Shown piece after piece: positions 23,788-32,577 of a stretch of 64,000 nt of DNA (position 1 is its first letter; every line of letters begins with the position of its first letter). Where the stretch lies: the NCBI GenBank assembly GCA_033853925.1, contig JAWOLC010000022.1, positions 8,520-72,519 of the forward strand, in the 5' to 3' direction. A program made the translations under genes and the position numbers. The notes beneath the pieces were generated by a model that was given only the letters and a program-made list of their open reading frames with translations, ran no database searches and had not been told where the DNA came from. Source of the stretch: JANXPZ01 sp033853925. GTDB taxonomy: Bacteria > Eisenbacteria > RBG-16-71-46.

Positions 23788-25415
23788 CGCAGGATGTCCT
23801 CGACCGCTCGCTTCCGGTCCGCGCGCGCGTCACGCCCGGGCCCGAGGCCCCGTTCGACCGCCTCTTCGACCCCATCATCCAGGACCTCGTCGCCGACGGA
23901 CCGCTGGCGCGCGAGTGCTTCGCCACGCGCTGGCGCACGGACGCGGACCTGGCCCGACTCGCCGAGGCGAAGCGCGCCCCCCTGGCGGCGCCGCTCGCGG
24001 CCGAGCTGACCGACTACCACCGCCGGCTCGGCGCCTCGGAGCGCTCCCTCGAGGCGCTCGGGCGGCTCGCGCGGGGCGAGGCCGTGTGCAGCGTGGCGGG
24101 CCAGCAGCCGGCCCCGCTGGGCGGGCCCCTCTACTCGCTGCACAAGGTCGCGACCGCGGCCGGCCTCGCCCGGGTCGTGACCGAGCGCACGGGGGGAGCG
24201 TGCGTGCCCCTCTTCTGGATGCACGGCGAGGACTCCGACTTCGCCGAGATCCGCACCGCGACCTTCGCCGATCCGGAGCTGAACGTGCGCGAGCGGGCCC
24301 TGGCCGCGGAGGCGCACGCCACGGGCGGCCTCGTGGGCTCGATCCCCGCGACCGCGCTGGATCCGGTCGTGGACGAGGCCGTGCAGGCCTGGGGCGGGCT
24401 GCCCGCGCAGGCCGAGGCCGCCGAGCTGATGCGGGGAGCGCTCGGGCGCGCCCGCGATCTGGGAGAGGCGTTCAGCGCCCTGATGCTGGCCTTGTTCGCG
24501 GAGCAGGGCCTGGTGGTCGTGGACCCGCGGCTCCCGTCCTTTCGGGCCGCCGCGCGCCCCATCCTCGAGCGCTACCTGGCCCGTGGCGAGGCACTTTCGC
24601 GCGTGGCGCGGACGGCGGGCGCCTGGCTCGAGGAGCGCACGCGGCGGCGGCCGCTCGCCGACGCCGCACTGGAGTCGTTCGTCTTCGCGATCCGCGACGG
24701 CACGCGGCACAAGCTCACCCTGGCGGAGGCCCGCGCGCTCGCGCCCTCGGTGCCCCTCTCGCCCAGCGTCGCCCTCAGGCCCGTGGTGCAGGACGGCGTC
24801 TTCCCCACCGTGGCGATGGCCTGCGGGCCGGGCGAGACGGCCTACCTGGCGCAGCTCCGTGGCGTCTTCGCCGGCCTGGAGGTCGCAGCCGCCTGTCCCG
24901 TTCCGCGGCTCGGAGTCACCTGGCTGCCGCCGGCCGCCGTGTCCCTGCTCGACGCCTCGGGGGCCCAGCCCTGGGAGCTGGTGAGCGGCGCCGACGCCGT
25001 GCTGCGCAAGCTGGCCGAGCGCTCGCTGCCCGCCGAGGCGCACGCGGACCTGGAGCGGGCGCGAGCCGATGCGCTCCGCGGCCTGGAGCGCTTCGCGGCC
25101 TCGGCGCGCGCCGTGGACGCGAGCCTGCCGCAGCTCGTGGAGTCCGCGCGGGCCAAGGTGGACTATCAGTTCCAGCGGCTGCTCGAGGGCCTCGGCCACA
25201 AGGTCCGCCATCACCTCGAGCGCCAGCATCCGGAGTGGCTGCGGCTGCGCTACTACCTCCTGCCCGGCGACCGGCTGCAGGAGCGGCGGCTGGCCTCGCT
25301 CGAGATCGTGGCGTACCGCGGGCGCGCGGTCGTCCCGGCTCTGGTGGAGCAGGCCGCGGAGCATGCGCGCGAGCTGGTTCGGGGCGCCAACGACCATCTG
25401 CTCGTGGAGCTCTGA
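23784..25415 (+). CDS. bshC: Bacillithiol biosynthesis cysteine-adding enzyme BshC
   Basis: Adds cysteine to glucosaminyl-malate in the last step of bacillithiol synthesis. 543 residues, the normal length. The family-specific nucleotide-binding segment VAGQQPAPLGGPLYSLHK, followed by VPLFWMHGEDSDFAEI and LFAEQGLVVVDPRLP, matches BshC; the C-terminal coiled coil (about 410-520) is also present. Start GTG 23784 is the earliest in frame. bshA follows by 27 bases. The deacetylase BshB is not in the window. Bacillithiol is known outside Firmicutes, including several diderm phyla. Confidence 0.92.
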   Translation: MTQDVLDRSLPVRARVTPGPEAPFDRLFDPIIQDLVADGPLARECFATRWRTDADLARLAEAKRAPLAAPLAAELTDYHRRLGASERSLEALGRLARGEAVCSVAGQQPAPLGGPLYSLHKVATAAGLARVVTERTGGACVPLFWMHGEDSDFAEIRTATFADPELNVRERALAAEAHATGGLVGSIPATALDPVVDEAVQAWGGLPAQAEAAELMRGALGRARDLGEAFSALMLALFAEQGLVVVDPRLPSFRAAARPILERYLARGEALSRVARTAGAWLEERTRRRPLADAALESFVFAIRDGTRHKLTLAEARALAPSVPLSPSVALRPVVQDGVFPTVAMACGPGETAYLAQLRGVFAGLEVAAACPVPRLGVTWLPPAAVSLLDASGAQPWELVSGADAVLRKLAERSLPAEAHADLERARADALRGLERFAASARAVDASLPQLVESARAKVDYQFQRLLEGLGHKVRHHLERQHPEWLRLRYYLLPGDRLQERRLASLEIVAYRGRAVVPALVEQAAEHARELVRGANDHLLVEL

Positions 25416-25442
25416 GCGGGCTCGGCGTTCGGGAGGAGCGAG

Positions 25443-26654
25443 ATGAGCACGAGGAAGAGGCGCCGCGCGCGGCCCGCCGCCGGACGCCGCCGGACGGCGG
25501 CCGAGCCCGCCCGAGCGCCGCGCCTGGCGCGCCTCACGCCGCGCCGGCGCATCGGCATCACCTGCTACTCGCACTTCGGCGGCAGCGGCGTCGTGGCCAC
25601 GGAGCTGGGGCTGGCGCTGGCCCGGCGCGGCTGGGACGTCCACTTCGTCGCCCACCGCCTGCCGTTTCGCCTCCGGCGCTTCGAGTCCAACGTCTTCTTC
25701 CACGAGGTGACGCCCGCGACCTATCCCGTGTTCGAGCAGCCCCCCAACAACCTGGCGCTGGCGACCAAGATGGTCGAGGTGGTGGAGAACCATGGGCTCG
25801 AGATCCTGCACGTGCACTACGCCATGCCGTTCGCCGCCAGCGCCTACCTGGCGCGCCAGCTCGTGCTGCCGCGCCAGCTGGGGGTGGTGACCACGCTGCA
25901 CGGGACGGACATCACGGTGCTGGGGGTCGAGCCCGCCTTCTTCCGCGTCACCCAATTCAGCATCGAGTCGAGCGACCGGGTCACCGCCGTGAGCCGCTTC
26001 CTCGCCGACCGGGCGCGCGCGACGCTCAGCATCACCAAGCCCATCGAGGTCGTGTACAACTTCGTGGACCCCGAGGTGTTCATCCCCCGGCGTCGCTCGG
26101 GGCTGCGCCTGGCCCCGCCGGAGACCCGGGTCCTGATGCACGCCTCCAACTTCCGGCCGGTCAAGAACATCCCGGTCGTGATTCAGGTGTTTTCCGAAGT
26201 CCGGAAGCGCCTTCCGGCCAAGCTGGTCATGATCGGGGACGGACCGGAGAAGCCCGCGGCCGAGCAACTGGCCCGGGAGCTGGGGGTGGGGCGGGACGTA
26301 CTCTTCCTCGGAAACCAGGATTGTATGGAGGAATTGCTCCCGTTGGCCGATGTCTTCCTATTGCCCAGCTCGTCCGAGAGCTTCGGCCTCGTCGCCCTCG
26401 AGGCGATGAGCGCCGAGGTGCCCGTGGTCGCCTCCAACATCGGGGGACTGCCCGAGGTCGTGCAGGAAGGGAGCACGGGCTTCCTCCACGACCCGGCGGA
26501 CGTTCGGGGCTTCGTGGGGTCGGTGATGAAGCTGCTCGCCAACGAGAACCTGCGCCGCGTCATGGGCCGGCGCGCCCGGCAGATGGCCCGTGAGCGCTTC
26601 AGCGTGGACGACATGGTGGATCGCTACATTCAGGTCTACGACTCGCTGCGCTGA
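25443..26654 (+). CDS. bshA: N-acetyl-alpha-D-glucosaminyl L-malate synthase BshA
   Basis: GT-B glycosyltransferase (family 4) that joins GlcNAc to L-malate, the first step of bacillithiol synthesis. After a 36-residue basic extension, the diagnostic IGITCYSHFGGSGVVATELG appears, then HVHYAMPFAASAYLA, TTLHGTDITVLG, and the acceptor/UDP-sugar region SSSESFGLVALEAMSAEVPV. 403 residues including the extension, slightly longer than usual. ATG 25443 has GGAGGAGCG upstream; an internal start near residue 37 would give the typical length. Directly follows bshC. Confidence 0.92.
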   Translation: MSTRKRRRARPAAGRRRTAAEPARAPRLARLTPRRRIGITCYSHFGGSGVVATELGLALARRGWDVHFVAHRLPFRLRRFESNVFFHEVTPATYPVFEQPPNNLALATKMVEVVENHGLEILHVHYAMPFAASAYLARQLVLPRQLGVVTTLHGTDITVLGVEPAFFRVTQFSIESSDRVTAVSRFLADRARATLSITKPIEVVYNFVDPEVFIPRRRSGLRLAPPETRVLMHASNFRPVKNIPVVIQVFSEVRKRLPAKLVMIGDGPEKPAAEQLARELGVGRDVLFLGNQDCMEELLPLADVFLLPSSSESFGLVALEAMSAEVPVVASNIGGLPEVVQEGSTGFLHDPADVRGFVGSVMKLLANENLRRVMGRRARQMARERFSVDDMVDRYIQVYDSLR

Positions 26655-26657
26655 CAC

Positions 26658-27731
26658 ATGCTCGGACGACCGCGCAGGCTCGCCCTGCTCGCCGAAGGGC
26701 GCTTCACGCCCACGGACGCCAAGACCGCGGTGGGCGTGCTGCGCTACCGGCCACAGGAGGTGGCCGCCGTGATCGACTCGACTCAGGCGGGACGCGACGC
26801 CGGCGACTGCGCGGGCGCGGGCGGCGGGATTCCCGTGGTCGCCGGCGTCGCCGCCGCCGCCGAGGCCGGAGCCGACAGCCTCCTCGTGGGCGTGGCGCCG
26901 CAGGGCGGCGAGCTGCCCGTCGCCTGGCGCGCCAGCGTGCTCGCGGCGCTCGAGCGCGGGTGGGACGTGCTCTCGGGGCTGCACGCGTTCCTCGCCGACG
27001 ACCCCGAGTTCGCGGCGGCGGCCGCCCGCACGGGCGCCAGGCTGCTCGACGCGCGCCGCCCGCCGGCTCGCCGGCCGGTGGCCGCGGGGCGCGCCCGCGC
27101 GGTGGCCGCCGAGGTGGTGCTCACGGTCGGGAGCGACTGCAACGTGGGCAAGATGACGGCGGCGGTCGAGATCGTGCGCGCCCTCGAGAGCCTGGGCCAG
27201 CGCGCCGCCTTCGTCGCCACCGGCCAGACGGGCCTGTTCATCGCCGATGACGGCGTCGTGGTGGACGCCGTGCCCGCGGACTTCGTGGCCGGCTTCTGCG
27301 AGGAGCTGGTGCTCGAGGCGGCGCGGACCGCGACGTTCGTGCTGGTCGAGGGACAGGGCGCGCTCCAGCATCCGGCCTACTCGGGGGTGGCCCTGGGCAT
27401 CCTCCACGGCAGCTGCCCGTCGCGGCTCGTGCTCTGCCATCGCGCCGGACGCACGCACCTGCGGCTGACGGCCGCTCCGGGCGTCTTCCCGATCCCCAGC
27501 CTGTCCGAGCTGATCGAGGCGCACGAGCGGGCCGCGGGCTGGGTGCGGCCGGCGCGGGTGGTGGGCGTCGCGCTCAACACGATCGACCTCGGCGAGGCCG
27601 AGGCGCGGGCCGCGTGCGCGGCGGCGGCACGCGAGACCGGCCTGCCCGCCACGGATCCCGTGCGCTTCGGGGCCCAGCCGCTGGCGGCGGCGCTCGTGGC
27701 GGGCCGGAGGGACCATGCGCCTGCGCTGTGA
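26658..27731 (+). CDS. DUF1611 protein, DgcN-like (D-glutamate N-acetyltransferase candidate)
   Basis: 357 residues. N-terminal Rossmann-like domain (about 1-120) and a C-terminal P-loop domain with VGSDCNVGKMTAAVEI (G-x4-G-K-M/T) followed by ATGQTGLFIADDGVVVDAVP and VEGQGALQHPAYSGV, all characteristic of DUF1611. A DUF1611 protein, DgcN, N-acetylates D-glutamate in a described marine pathway, where it pairs with the enolase-superfamily racemase DgcA. Exactly that partner follows here with a 17-base overlap. Starts three bases after bshA. Substrate assignment is by analogy only. Confidence 0.7.
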   Translation: MLGRPRRLALLAEGRFTPTDAKTAVGVLRYRPQEVAAVIDSTQAGRDAGDCAGAGGGIPVVAGVAAAAEAGADSLLVGVAPQGGELPVAWRASVLAALERGWDVLSGLHAFLADDPEFAAAAARTGARLLDARRPPARRPVAAGRARAVAAEVVLTVGSDCNVGKMTAAVEIVRALESLGQRAAFVATGQTGLFIADDGVVVDAVPADFVAGFCEELVLEAARTATFVLVEGQGALQHPAYSGVALGILHGSCPSRLVLCHRAGRTHLRLTAAPGVFPIPSLSELIEAHERAAGWVRPARVVGVALNTIDLGEAEARAACAAAARETGLPATDPVRFGAQPLAAALVAGRRDHAPAL

Positions 27732-28737
27732 GCCGCTCGACCTCGAGACCACGTACGAGTTCCGCATCGCCGTGGGCGCCCGGCGGCGGCACGAGAACCT
27801 GCGGGTCCGGCTGGAGCACGAGGGCCTCGAAGGTCTGGGCGAGGCCGCGCCGGCGCGCTACTACGGCGAGAGCCGCGCGCTGGCCGAGGCGGCGCTGGCC
27901 GCCTGGGCTCCCCATCTCGGCGAGGACCCGTTCGCGCTCGAGGCGCTGGAGACGCGTCTGGACTCGGTGCTGGCCGGGCAGTGGGCGGCGCGGGCCGCGC
28001 TGGACATGGCCCTGCACGACTGGATCGGCAGGAAGCTGGGCCTGCCGGTCTGGCGGCTCCTCGGGCTGGACGCGGCGGCGACGCCGCTCTCCTGCGTCAC
28101 CCTGGGCATGGCGCCGGCCGCGGAGATGGAGGAGAAGCTCGAGGCCGTGCGCGAGTTCCCGCTCCTCAAGGTGAAGCTCGGCGGACCGGGCGACGTCGAC
28201 AATCTGCGCCGGATCCGCCGGGGCTACGCCGGTAAGCTCCAGGTGGACGCCAACACCGCCTGGAGCCCCGCGGAGGCGGTGCGCGTGCTGCGGGAGATCG
28301 AGCCGCTGGGGATCGAGCTCGTGGAGCAGCCGGTCCCGCGCGAGGACCTGGACGGGCTGCGCTGGGTGCGCGAGCGGAGCGGGATCCCGGTCTTCGCCGA
28401 CGAGAGCGCGCATCGCCTGCCGGACCTCGGCAACCTGGCGGGGCGGGTGGACGGCGTGAACCTCAAGATCATGAAGACCGGCGGGCTGCGCGAGATGCTG
28501 CGCATGATCCACGCGGCGCGCGCGCTGGGCCTCCGCGTCATGCTCGGCTCGATGGTGGAGTCGAGCCTGGCCCTCTCGGCCGCGGCCCAGCTCGCCCCGC
28601 TGGCTGACTATCTCGACCTCGACGGCCACTGGCTCCTGCGGGACGACCCGTACGACGGAGCCCCGCGCGAACGGGGCGTGATCGCCCTGGGCGAGCGGCC
28701 GGGGCTCGGCGTGGCCCCGGCGGAGCGGAGACCATGA
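27715..28737 (+). CDS. Enolase-superfamily epimerase, dipeptide epimerase / DgcA-like
   Basis: 340 residues, muconate-lactonizing-enzyme subgroup. Active-site pattern of dipeptide epimerases: LLKVKLGG (K-x-K bases), QVDANTAW (Asp), LVEQPVPREDL (Glu), VFADES (Asp-Glu) and NLKIMKTGG (second lysine). Such enzymes epimerise L-Ala-D/L-Glu in peptidoglycan recycling; the DgcA subgroup racemises N-acetyl-D-glutamate. Pairing with the upstream DUF1611 gene, with overlapping frames, favours the latter. The stop overlaps the histidine-kinase ATG. Confidence 0.85.
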   Translation: MRLRCEPLDLETTYEFRIAVGARRRHENLRVRLEHEGLEGLGEAAPARYYGESRALAEAALAAWAPHLGEDPFALEALETRLDSVLAGQWAARAALDMALHDWIGRKLGLPVWRLLGLDAAATPLSCVTLGMAPAAEMEEKLEAVREFPLLKVKLGGPGDVDNLRRIRRGYAGKLQVDANTAWSPAEAVRVLREIEPLGIELVEQPVPREDLDGLRWVRERSGIPVFADESAHRLPDLGNLAGRVDGVNLKIMKTGGLREMLRMIHAARALGLRVMLGSMVESSLALSAAAQLAPLADYLDLDGHWLLRDDPYDGAPRERGVIALGERPGLGVAPAERRP

Positions 28738-30170
28738 GCCGCCGGCTCGCGACCTACGTCGTGGGCGTGGGCCTGGTCGCCGCCGTCCTGCTCGGCCTCA
28801 GCGTGCCGACCGAGCTGGAGAGCCTGTGGGGGCACTACCTCGCCTGGGTGGTGATCTGCGTCCTCTCCGAGATCATGTGGCTGAACACGATCTCCGGCCA
28901 GGGGACCTGGAGCCTGTCCTCGAGCGCGACCCTGGCCGGGGTGATGCTGTGGGGCCCGGCCCCCGCCACCTGGATCGCCGCCCTGAGCACCGTGCTCGCC
29001 GAGTTCACCGTGCTGCGCAAGCCCTGGACCCGCGCCTGGTTCAACGGCGCGCAGATGGCCGTGACCGTGTGGGCGGCCGGCGGCGTCTTCGCCCTGCTGG
29101 GCGGAGCGCCGGCGGGACTGCACCGGCTGGTGGTGGCCGACGTCCGTGCGGGCCAGATGCTGGCGCTGCGCCTGGTCCCGGCCACGCTCGCTCTGTTCGT
29201 CGTCTTCCTGCTCGTGAACCGGGCGCTGGTGGCGGTGGCCGTGGCCTGGTCCACGGATCGCCGGTACGGGCGGGTGCTGCGCGAGGACTGGTTCTACGCC
29301 GAGCGCCTGCTCGAGGACGGCGCGGCCTTCCTCCTCGCGCCCCTCATGGTGATCTCCTACCAGGCGATCGGGTACGCGGGCGTGGCGCTCTTCTACGCGC
29401 CGCTCTTCATGATCTACGAATCGGGGCGCCGCTTCGTGCAGCTCCGCCAGGCGCAGAACCAGATGATCCACACCGAGCGCCTGGCGGCGAAGGGCGAGAT
29501 GGCCGCCGAGATCGGGCACGAGCTGCGCACCCAGCTCTCGGCCATCAGCGGCCACGCGCAGATGCTCCTCAAGGACGCCGAGCGCCGGATCTTCGAGCAC
29601 GTGGAGCGCCGCGCCCGCATCATCATCGAGCAGTCGCGGCGCATGGAGGCGATGGCCAAGGGGCTGATGGACTTCTCGCGGGCCGAGCTGAACGTCGAGC
29701 GCGTGGACCTGAACGCGCTGATCCAGCGCTCCATCGAGTTCGTGCGCACGCAGAACCGCTTCGACGGCGTGGAGTGGGACCTCCGCCTGTCCGAGCAGGT
29801 GCCGGCGCTCCACGGCGACCCCGGCCAGCTCCAGCAGGTCCTGCTGAACCTGTTCGTGAACGCCGCCGACGCCATGAAGGAGCGCCCCACGGCGCGCAAG
29901 GTGATCGGGATCACCAGCTCGGTGGACGAGCGCGGGCGCCTGACGCGCATCGTCGTCACGGACACGGGGCCGGGCATCCCGGCGCCGAACCTGACGCGCG
30001 TCTTCGAGCCCCACTTCACCACCAAGGTCGAGGGCCACGGCTTCGGGCTCTCCACGTCCTACCGCATCGTCACGAACCACGGCGGGCGCATCACCGTCGA
30101 GAGCCCGCCCGGCCAGGGCGCCTGCTTCACGATCACGATCCCCGTGAACGGGCCGGGAGGCTGGGGCTGA
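28734..30170 (+). CDS. Membrane-bound sensor histidine kinase
   Basis: 478 residues. The N-terminal half (about 8-230) has six to eight hydrophobic segments forming an integral membrane sensor without a large periplasmic loop. The kinase core contains the H-box MAAEIGHELRTQLSAISGH, the N-box LQQVLLNLFVNAADAM, DTGPGIPAPN and the G2 box GHGFGLSTS. HELRT instead of HELRN/HEIRN is normal. No response regulator is adjacent. ATG 28734 overlaps the epimerase stop, so it is transcribed with the bshC-dgcA-like genes. Confidence 0.9.
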   Translation: MSRRLATYVVGVGLVAAVLLGLSVPTELESLWGHYLAWVVICVLSEIMWLNTISGQGTWSLSSSATLAGVMLWGPAPATWIAALSTVLAEFTVLRKPWTRAWFNGAQMAVTVWAAGGVFALLGGAPAGLHRLVVADVRAGQMLALRLVPATLALFVVFLLVNRALVAVAVAWSTDRRYGRVLREDWFYAERLLEDGAAFLLAPLMVISYQAIGYAGVALFYAPLFMIYESGRRFVQLRQAQNQMIHTERLAAKGEMAAEIGHELRTQLSAISGHAQMLLKDAERRIFEHVERRARIIIEQSRRMEAMAKGLMDFSRAELNVERVDLNALIQRSIEFVRTQNRFDGVEWDLRLSEQVPALHGDPGQLQQVLLNLFVNAADAMKERPTARKVIGITSSVDERGRLTRIVVTDTGPGIPAPNLTRVFEPHFTTKVEGHGFGLSTSYRIVTNHGGRITVESPPGQGACFTITIPVNGPGGWG

Positions 30171-30178
30171 TCCCGACC

Positions 30179-31165
30179 TTGCGCTGGGCGGCGGTCGCGC
30201 GGGTGGACTTCGGCGGCTGCGTGCTGCTCACGGCGGAGGGCGAGCTGCTCCCGGCCACGGTGCGAGGCCGCCTGATGGGGCCGCGCAAGGCGCTGGGCAA
30301 CGCCGTGGTGGTGGGGGATCAGGTGGGGCTGCGCCGCGAGGCGGCGCGGGCCGTCGTGGACGAGGTCCAGCTGCGCCGCGAGGCGGCGCGGGCCGTCGTG
30401 GACGAGGTCCAGCCGCGCCGCAACGCCTTCTCGCGGCGGGCGGCGGGGGAGCCGCCCCAGGAGCAGGTGGTGGCCGCGAACCTGGACCAGGTCGTGCTCG
30501 TGACCTCGCTCGCCCAGCCCGACTTCAGCGCCGGACTCGCCGATCGCGTGCTCGCCCAGGCCGAGCACGCCGGCATCCCCGCGCGGCTCGTCCTGAACAA
30601 GACCGACCTGGGCGATCCGCCCGCGGCGCGCGCGCTGCTCACCGAATACGAGCGCGCGGACGTGCCCTGCCACGCGATCTCGGCCACGCGCGGCAGCGGG
30701 CTCGAGGTGCTGCGCCACGCCCTCCTCGGCCGCCGCTCGCTGTTCGTGGGCCACTCGGGCGTGGGGAAGAGCACGCTGCTCAACGCCCTGGTGCCGGGCC
30801 TCGAGCTGCTCGAGGGGGCGGTCAACGAGAAGACCGGGCGCGGTCGCCACACCACCACGGCGGCCATCCTGGTGCGCCCCGAGCCCGGCTTCGAGCTGAT
30901 CGACACGCCGGGCGTGCGCGGCTTCGGGCTGTGGGGTGTGGGCTCGCGCGATCTCGAGCAGGCCTACACGGAGTTCCGGCGCTATCTCGGGCTCTGCCGC
31001 TTCAGCGACTGCCGGCACGATACCGAGCCGGGCTGCGCCCTGCACGCGGCCCTGGAGGTGGGCGAGATCTCGCGCCTGCGCTTCGAGTCGTTCCTCAAGC
31101 TGAGAGCGGAGCTGGAAGAGGAGGAGGGCCCGGCCGAGTCCCGGACCCGCCGGACGAAGGCCTAG
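30179..31165 (+). CDS. rsgA: Ribosome small-subunit-dependent GTPase RsgA
   Basis: Circularly permuted GTPase in late 30S assembly: N-terminal OB fold, then G4 LVLNKTDL, P-loop GHSGVGKSTLLNAL, G2-like RHTTT, G3 DTPGVRGF, and a zinc knuckle CRFSDCRHDTEPGC. The start is uncertain; TTG 30179 is used, but CTG 30167 (six bases after GGGAGG) or ATC 30170 would fit the ribosome site better. The OB fold contains a perfect 42-base in-frame tandem duplication (30329-30412) placed just before PRRNAFSRR, so this copy has 14 extra residues. Confidence 0.9.
   Translation: MRWAAVARVDFGGCVLLTAEGELLPATVRGRLMGPRKALGNAVVVGDQVGLRREAARAVVDEVQLRREAARAVVDEVQPRRNAFSRRAAGEPPQEQVVAANLDQVVLVTSLAQPDFSAGLADRVLAQAEHAGIPARLVLNKTDLGDPPAARALLTEYERADVPCHAISATRGSGLEVLRHALLGRRSLFVGHSGVGKSTLLNALVPGLELLEGAVNEKTGRGRHTTTAAILVRPEPGFELIDTPGVRGFGLWGVGSRDLEQAYTEFRRYLGLCRFSDCRHDTEPGCALHAALEVGEISRLRFESFLKLRAELEEEEGPAESRTRRTKA
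30329..30412 (+). repeat. Perfect 42-bp tandem duplication inside rsgA
   Basis: Two identical 42-base units (30329-30370 and 30371-30412), each encoding LRREAARAVVDEVQ. The reading frame is kept. Confidence 0.97.
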
Positions 31166-31317
31166 CCGGGACTACTCTTCCTCCGTCGCGGAGGGGCCAG
31201 AGGGCCCTTGCCGCAGGGGGTTCATGAATCGTCCCGCTGGCTCGGGCGTCTGCGCGCCGGCGCCCCCCGGCGAGCGGCCGGACGACGGCGCGAGGCCGTG
31301 TCGGCCGGCCGCGTCGC

Positions 31318-31347
31318 TTGACGCCACGAGACAAAGCGCGCTTGATA
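31318..31347 (+). promoter_or_regulatory. Predicted promoter of threonine synthase
   Basis: TTGACG (31318-31323), 18-base spacer, TTGATA (31342-31347). Ends nine bases before ATG 31357, which lacks a ribosome site; a leaderless message would fit. Confidence 0.4.
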
Positions 31348-31356
31348 GGCGCGCTC

Positions 31357-32577
31357 ATGGGCTCCTCGGCGTTCAATCCGAACCTCGCGGCCCTCGACTG
31401 CCCGGCCTGCGGGGGCTCCTGCGACCTCGCCACGCCCCGCTCCGTGTGTCCCGCCTGCGGGCAGCCGCTGGTCGCGCGTTACGACCTGGCGCGCATCCGC
31501 GCCGAGACGCCGCGCGATTCGCTCTCCCGCCACGGCAGCGATCTCTGGCGCTACCGGGCCGTGCTCCCCTTCGCCGCCGAGTTCCGCGCCGTGCGTCTGG
31601 GAGAGGGCGGCACGCCGCTCCTGCCGCTGCCCCGGCTCGCGCGCGACCTCGGGCTCGGCGAGCTGTGGCTGAAGGAGGAGTCGCCGAACCCCACGCAGTC
31701 GTTCAAGGCCCGCGGCCTCGCCCTGGCGGTGAACGGGGCGGTGGCCTTCGGCAAGCGAGCGATCGCGCTCCCCTCGGCGGGAAACGCGGGCAGCGCCGCC
31801 GCCGCCTACGCGGCGGCGGCAGGCCTCCGCTGTCGCATCGCCGTGCCCGAGGACACGCCGGAGGCCTTCGTGCTCGAGCAGCGCGCCTTCGGCGCCGAGG
31901 TGCGCCTGGTTCCCGGCACGATCTCCGACGCCGGCAAGACGCTGGCCGCGTGGGCGCCGGGGCCCGAGTGGTGGAACGTGGCCACCTTCAAGGAGCCGTT
32001 CCGCCTCGAGGGGAAGAAGACGCTCGGCTACGAGATCGCCGAGCAATCGGGCTGGCGGCTGCCGGAAGTCATCCTCTATCCTACCGGCGGCGGCACGGGG
32101 CTCGTGGGCATGTGGCGGGCGTTTCTCGAGCTGAAGGAGCTGGGCTGGGCCTCCGGCCCGCTGCCCCGTCTCGTGGCCGTGCAGACGCGCGGCTGCGCTC
32201 CCGTGGTGCGCGCCTACGCGGACGGAGCGGCGACGGCCACGCCGTGGCAGGACGCCCGCACGCTGGCCAGCGGGCTGCGCGTGCCCGCGCCCTTCGCGGA
32301 CCGCCTCATCCTCCGCGCGCTGCGCGAGAGCGGCGGCACGGCGGTCGCGGTGGCGGAGGAGGAGATGCTGGACGGCATGCTCGAGCTGGCGGCGAGCGAG
32401 GGCTGCTTCGCCTGCCCGGAGGGCGGCGCCACGGTGGCGGCGCTCCGCCAGCTCCGGCGCAGCGGCGAGATCGGGGCGGCCGACCGGGTCGTGATCTACG
32501 ACACGGGCAGCGGCCTCAAGTACCCCGAGGCCTGGCGCGCGGCCCTGGCCCGGCGGGGAGCGGAGGAGCGGGCGTGA
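31357..32577 (+). CDS. thrC: Threonine synthase
   Basis: PLP enzyme converting O-phosphohomoserine to threonine. 406 residues from ATG 31357. A zinc-ribbon-like N-terminus (CPACGG...CPACGQP) precedes the fold-type II core: EESPNPTQSFKARG (PLP lysine), PSAGNAGSAAAAYAAAAG and the phosphate loop YPTGGGTGLVGMW. This is the short, archaeal/actinobacterial-like class. A TTG at 31318 opens the frame 13 codons earlier but coincides with a -35 box, so the ATG is preferred. The stop overlaps the NfeD-family GTG by four bases. Confidence 0.88.
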   Translation: MGSSAFNPNLAALDCPACGGSCDLATPRSVCPACGQPLVARYDLARIRAETPRDSLSRHGSDLWRYRAVLPFAAEFRAVRLGEGGTPLLPLPRLARDLGLGELWLKEESPNPTQSFKARGLALAVNGAVAFGKRAIALPSAGNAGSAAAAYAAAAGLRCRIAVPEDTPEAFVLEQRAFGAEVRLVPGTISDAGKTLAAWAPGPEWWNVATFKEPFRLEGKKTLGYEIAEQSGWRLPEVILYPTGGGTGLVGMWRAFLELKELGWASGPLPRLVAVQTRGCAPVVRAYADGAATATPWQDARTLASGLRVPAPFADRLILRALRESGGTAVAVAEEEMLDGMLELAASEGCFACPEGGATVAALRQLRRSGEIGAADRVVIYDTGSGLKYPEAWRAALARRGAEERA

